Part shown: piece after piece, positions 4,659 through 5,607 of the stretch
Layout: each line of letters begins with the position of its first letter
How positions within the stretch are numbered: position 1 is the stretch's first letter
Assembly (NCBI GenBank): GCA_015494725.1
Contig: WGAR01000128.1
Coordinates: 1 to 5,607 of the forward strand
Direction: 5' to 3'
DNA length: 5,607 nt
DNA from: Thermodesulfobacteriaceae bacterium
GTDB taxonomy: Bacteria > Desulfobacterota > Thermodesulfobacteria > Thermodesulfobacteriales > Thermodesulfobacteriaceae
Notes under the pieces: generated by a model
Told to the model about the DNA's origin: nothing
Databases searched by the model: none
The model's input: the letters and a program-made list of their open reading frames with translations, nothing else
Program-made: the position numbers and the translations under genes

Positions 4659-5607
4659 CAGTGCTCCTTCTGGGGTTCGGCTTCCTCCACCGGGAGGCCG
4701 GCCATTTCCCGGATACGCGCCTCTATTTCCCGGGCCAGTTCGGGTTTTTCCCGCAGAAGCCGCCTTACGTTCTCCCTTCCCTGGGCCAGACGTTCACCGC
4801 CGTAGGAAAACCAAGACCCGCTCTTCTCGATGAGGCCCATGGCCACACCCAGATCCAGGATCTCGCCTTCTCTGGAGATGCCCTCTCCGTAAAGGATGTC
4901 GAATTCCGCCTCCCGGAAAGGAGGAGCCAGTTTGTTTTTGACCACCTTGACCCGGGTGCGGTTTCCGATCTGGTCCGTCCCCTCTTTTACCTGCCCGATG
5001 CGCCGGATGTCCAGACGCAGCGTGGAATAGAATTTGAGGGCCATGCCTCCGGTGGTGGTTTCCTGGGGGCCGTAACCGAAACCTCCGATTTTCATCCGGG
5101 TCTGGTTGATGAAGATCACCGCGGTATCGGTCTTTCCGATCACCGCCGTGAGCTTGCGCATGGCCTTGGACATGAGCCGGGCCTGAAGCCCCACCTGCTG
5201 TTCATCCATGTTCCCCTCCAGTTCCGCCGCCGGGACCAGGGCCGCCACCGAATCCACCACGATGACATCCACCCCTCCGCTCCGGGCCAGTACCTCCGCG
5301 ATCTCCAGGGCCTGCTCGCCGGTATCCGGCTGGCTGATGAGAAGGTCGTCCACGTTTACTCCCAGTTTTTCCGCATAATGGACATCCAGGGCATGTTCGG
5401 CGTCGATAAAGGCCGCCACTCCGCCCCGTTTCTGGGCCTCGGCCACTATGTGCAGAGCCAGCGTGGTCTTGCCCGAGGATTCCTGCCCGAAGATCTCCGT
5501 GATGCGCCCCCGGGGAATGCCTCCGATGCCTGTGGCGATGTCCAGGGAGAGCGAGCCCGAGGGGATAGCCCGGGCCTCGATGTGGCGATTCTTCTCCCCC
5601 AGGCGCA
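4658..5607 (-). CDS. recA: Recombinase RecA, 5'-truncated by window edge
   Basis: ATP-dependent strand-exchange protein and coprotease for LexA in the SOS response. The frame stays open to the right edge; 315 complete codons are visible, and the edge falls inside the codon before RLGE (family MRLGE), so about 34 N-terminal residues are missing. The Met at 5446 is internal. Seen: Walker A as GQESSGKT (5465-5488; the usual form has Pro as second residue); DAEHALD with the catalytic Glu (5396-5398); Walker B VIVVDSVAAL, Asp at 5252-5254; loop L1 ELEGNMDEQQV (about 5192-5218); the NQTRMKIG switch with Gln; loop L2 GGFGYGPQETTTGG (about 5045-5086); and ERLGQ-like ERLAQGREN followed by a short mixed-charge tail ending QKEH. 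Key catalytic residues are intact, so it is probably active, but Walker A, L1 and L2 differ from common RecA forms. It heads the visible cluster, and its stop overlaps the rfaE1 start. Any LexA box or promoter is off-window. Confidence 0.97.
   Translation of the reverse strand, partial: RLGEKNRHIEARAIPSGSLSLDIATGIGGIPRGRITEIFGQESSGKTTLALHIVAEAQKRGGVAAFIDAEHALDVHYAEKLGVNVDDLLISQPDTGEQALEIAEVLARSGGVDVIVVDSVAALVPAAELEGNMDEQQVGLQARLMSKAMRKLTAVIGKTDTAVIFINQTRMKIGGFGYGPQETTTGGMALKFYSTLRLDIRRIGQVKEGTDQIGNRTRVKVVKNKLAPPFREAEFDILYGEGISREGEILDLGVAMGLIEKSGSWFSYGGERLAQGRENVRRLLREKPELAREIEARIREMAGLPVEEAEPQKEH
4664..4671 (-). promoter_or_regulatory. Ribosome binding site of rfaE1, embedded in the end of recA
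   Basis: On the minus strand AGAAGGAG ends 5 nt before the rfaE1 ATG. The bases also encode the Gln-Lys-Glu near the RecA C-terminus. Together with the TGATG stop/start overlap this fixes the rfaE1 start and indicates translational coupling to recA. Confidence 0.85.

Noticed and set aside
5444..5446. ATG as the start of recA
   Set aside because: The reading frame continues upstream with Walker A and SGSLSLDIA, both needed for RecA, so the Met is internal and the gene runs off the window (CAT here reads as GTG GCC-adjacent Met-like start only if the upstream motif is ignored).

Overview
The window is a compact, GC-rich bacterial chromosome segment that is coding almost from end to end. It holds five genes: an alanyl-tRNA synthetase gene (alaS) on the plus strand, cut off at its 5' end by the window edge, and a tight minus-strand cluster reading recA, rfaE1, eno, then an HU/IHF-family gene. 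recA is cut off at its 5' end by the right window edge. The two blocks converge and their 3' ends overlap by 12 bp near position 2101-2112. I see no rRNA, tRNA, CRISPR array, insertion sequence or phage gene, and no intergenic stretch longer than 15 bases.

The heptose kinase RfaE1 (heptosylated lipopolysaccharide) implies a Gram-negative organism. The proteins are rich in Arg, Glu and Leu and there is very little spacer, which fits a high-GC and possibly thermophilic lineage. The four-cysteine insertion in AlaRS and the stand-alone RfaE1 would suit a Desulfobacterota or Thermodesulfobacteriota-like bacterium. That placement is inference from memory of family sequences, not a search result.

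Layout from left to right. Bases 1-2112 (+) encode the last ~703 residues of AlaRS: end of the catalytic core, tRNA-recognition helices, editing domain and C-Ala domain. Bases 2101-2391 (-) encode a 96-residue HU/IHF-like nucleoid protein in which the usual Arg-Asn-Pro of the DNA-intercalating arm is replaced. Bases 2407-3681 (-) encode a complete, orthodox enolase. Bases 3681-4658 (-) encode a complete single-domain heptose-7-phosphate kinase. Bases 4658-5607 (-) encode RecA lacking only about the first 34 residues.

The minus-strand genes look like one operon. recA/rfaE1 share a TGATG junction and rfaE1/eno share a TAATG junction. Each downstream gene has a strong Shine-Dalgarno sequence inside the last codons of the gene before it. 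HU follows eno by 15 nt with a weaker ribosome site. The operon thus joins recombination and repair, lipopolysaccharide precursor synthesis, glycolysis and chromosome architecture, with no obvious shared pathway.

No clearly undescribed system is present. The points most worth a second look are a perfect 12-bp inverted repeat inside the alaS 3' end, placed 10 nt beyond the HU stop; a 10-bp hairpin with a GCGA (GNRA) tetraloop in the middle of alaS; the HU arm lacking its proline; and departures from the usual RecA sequence in Walker A and both DNA-binding loops.
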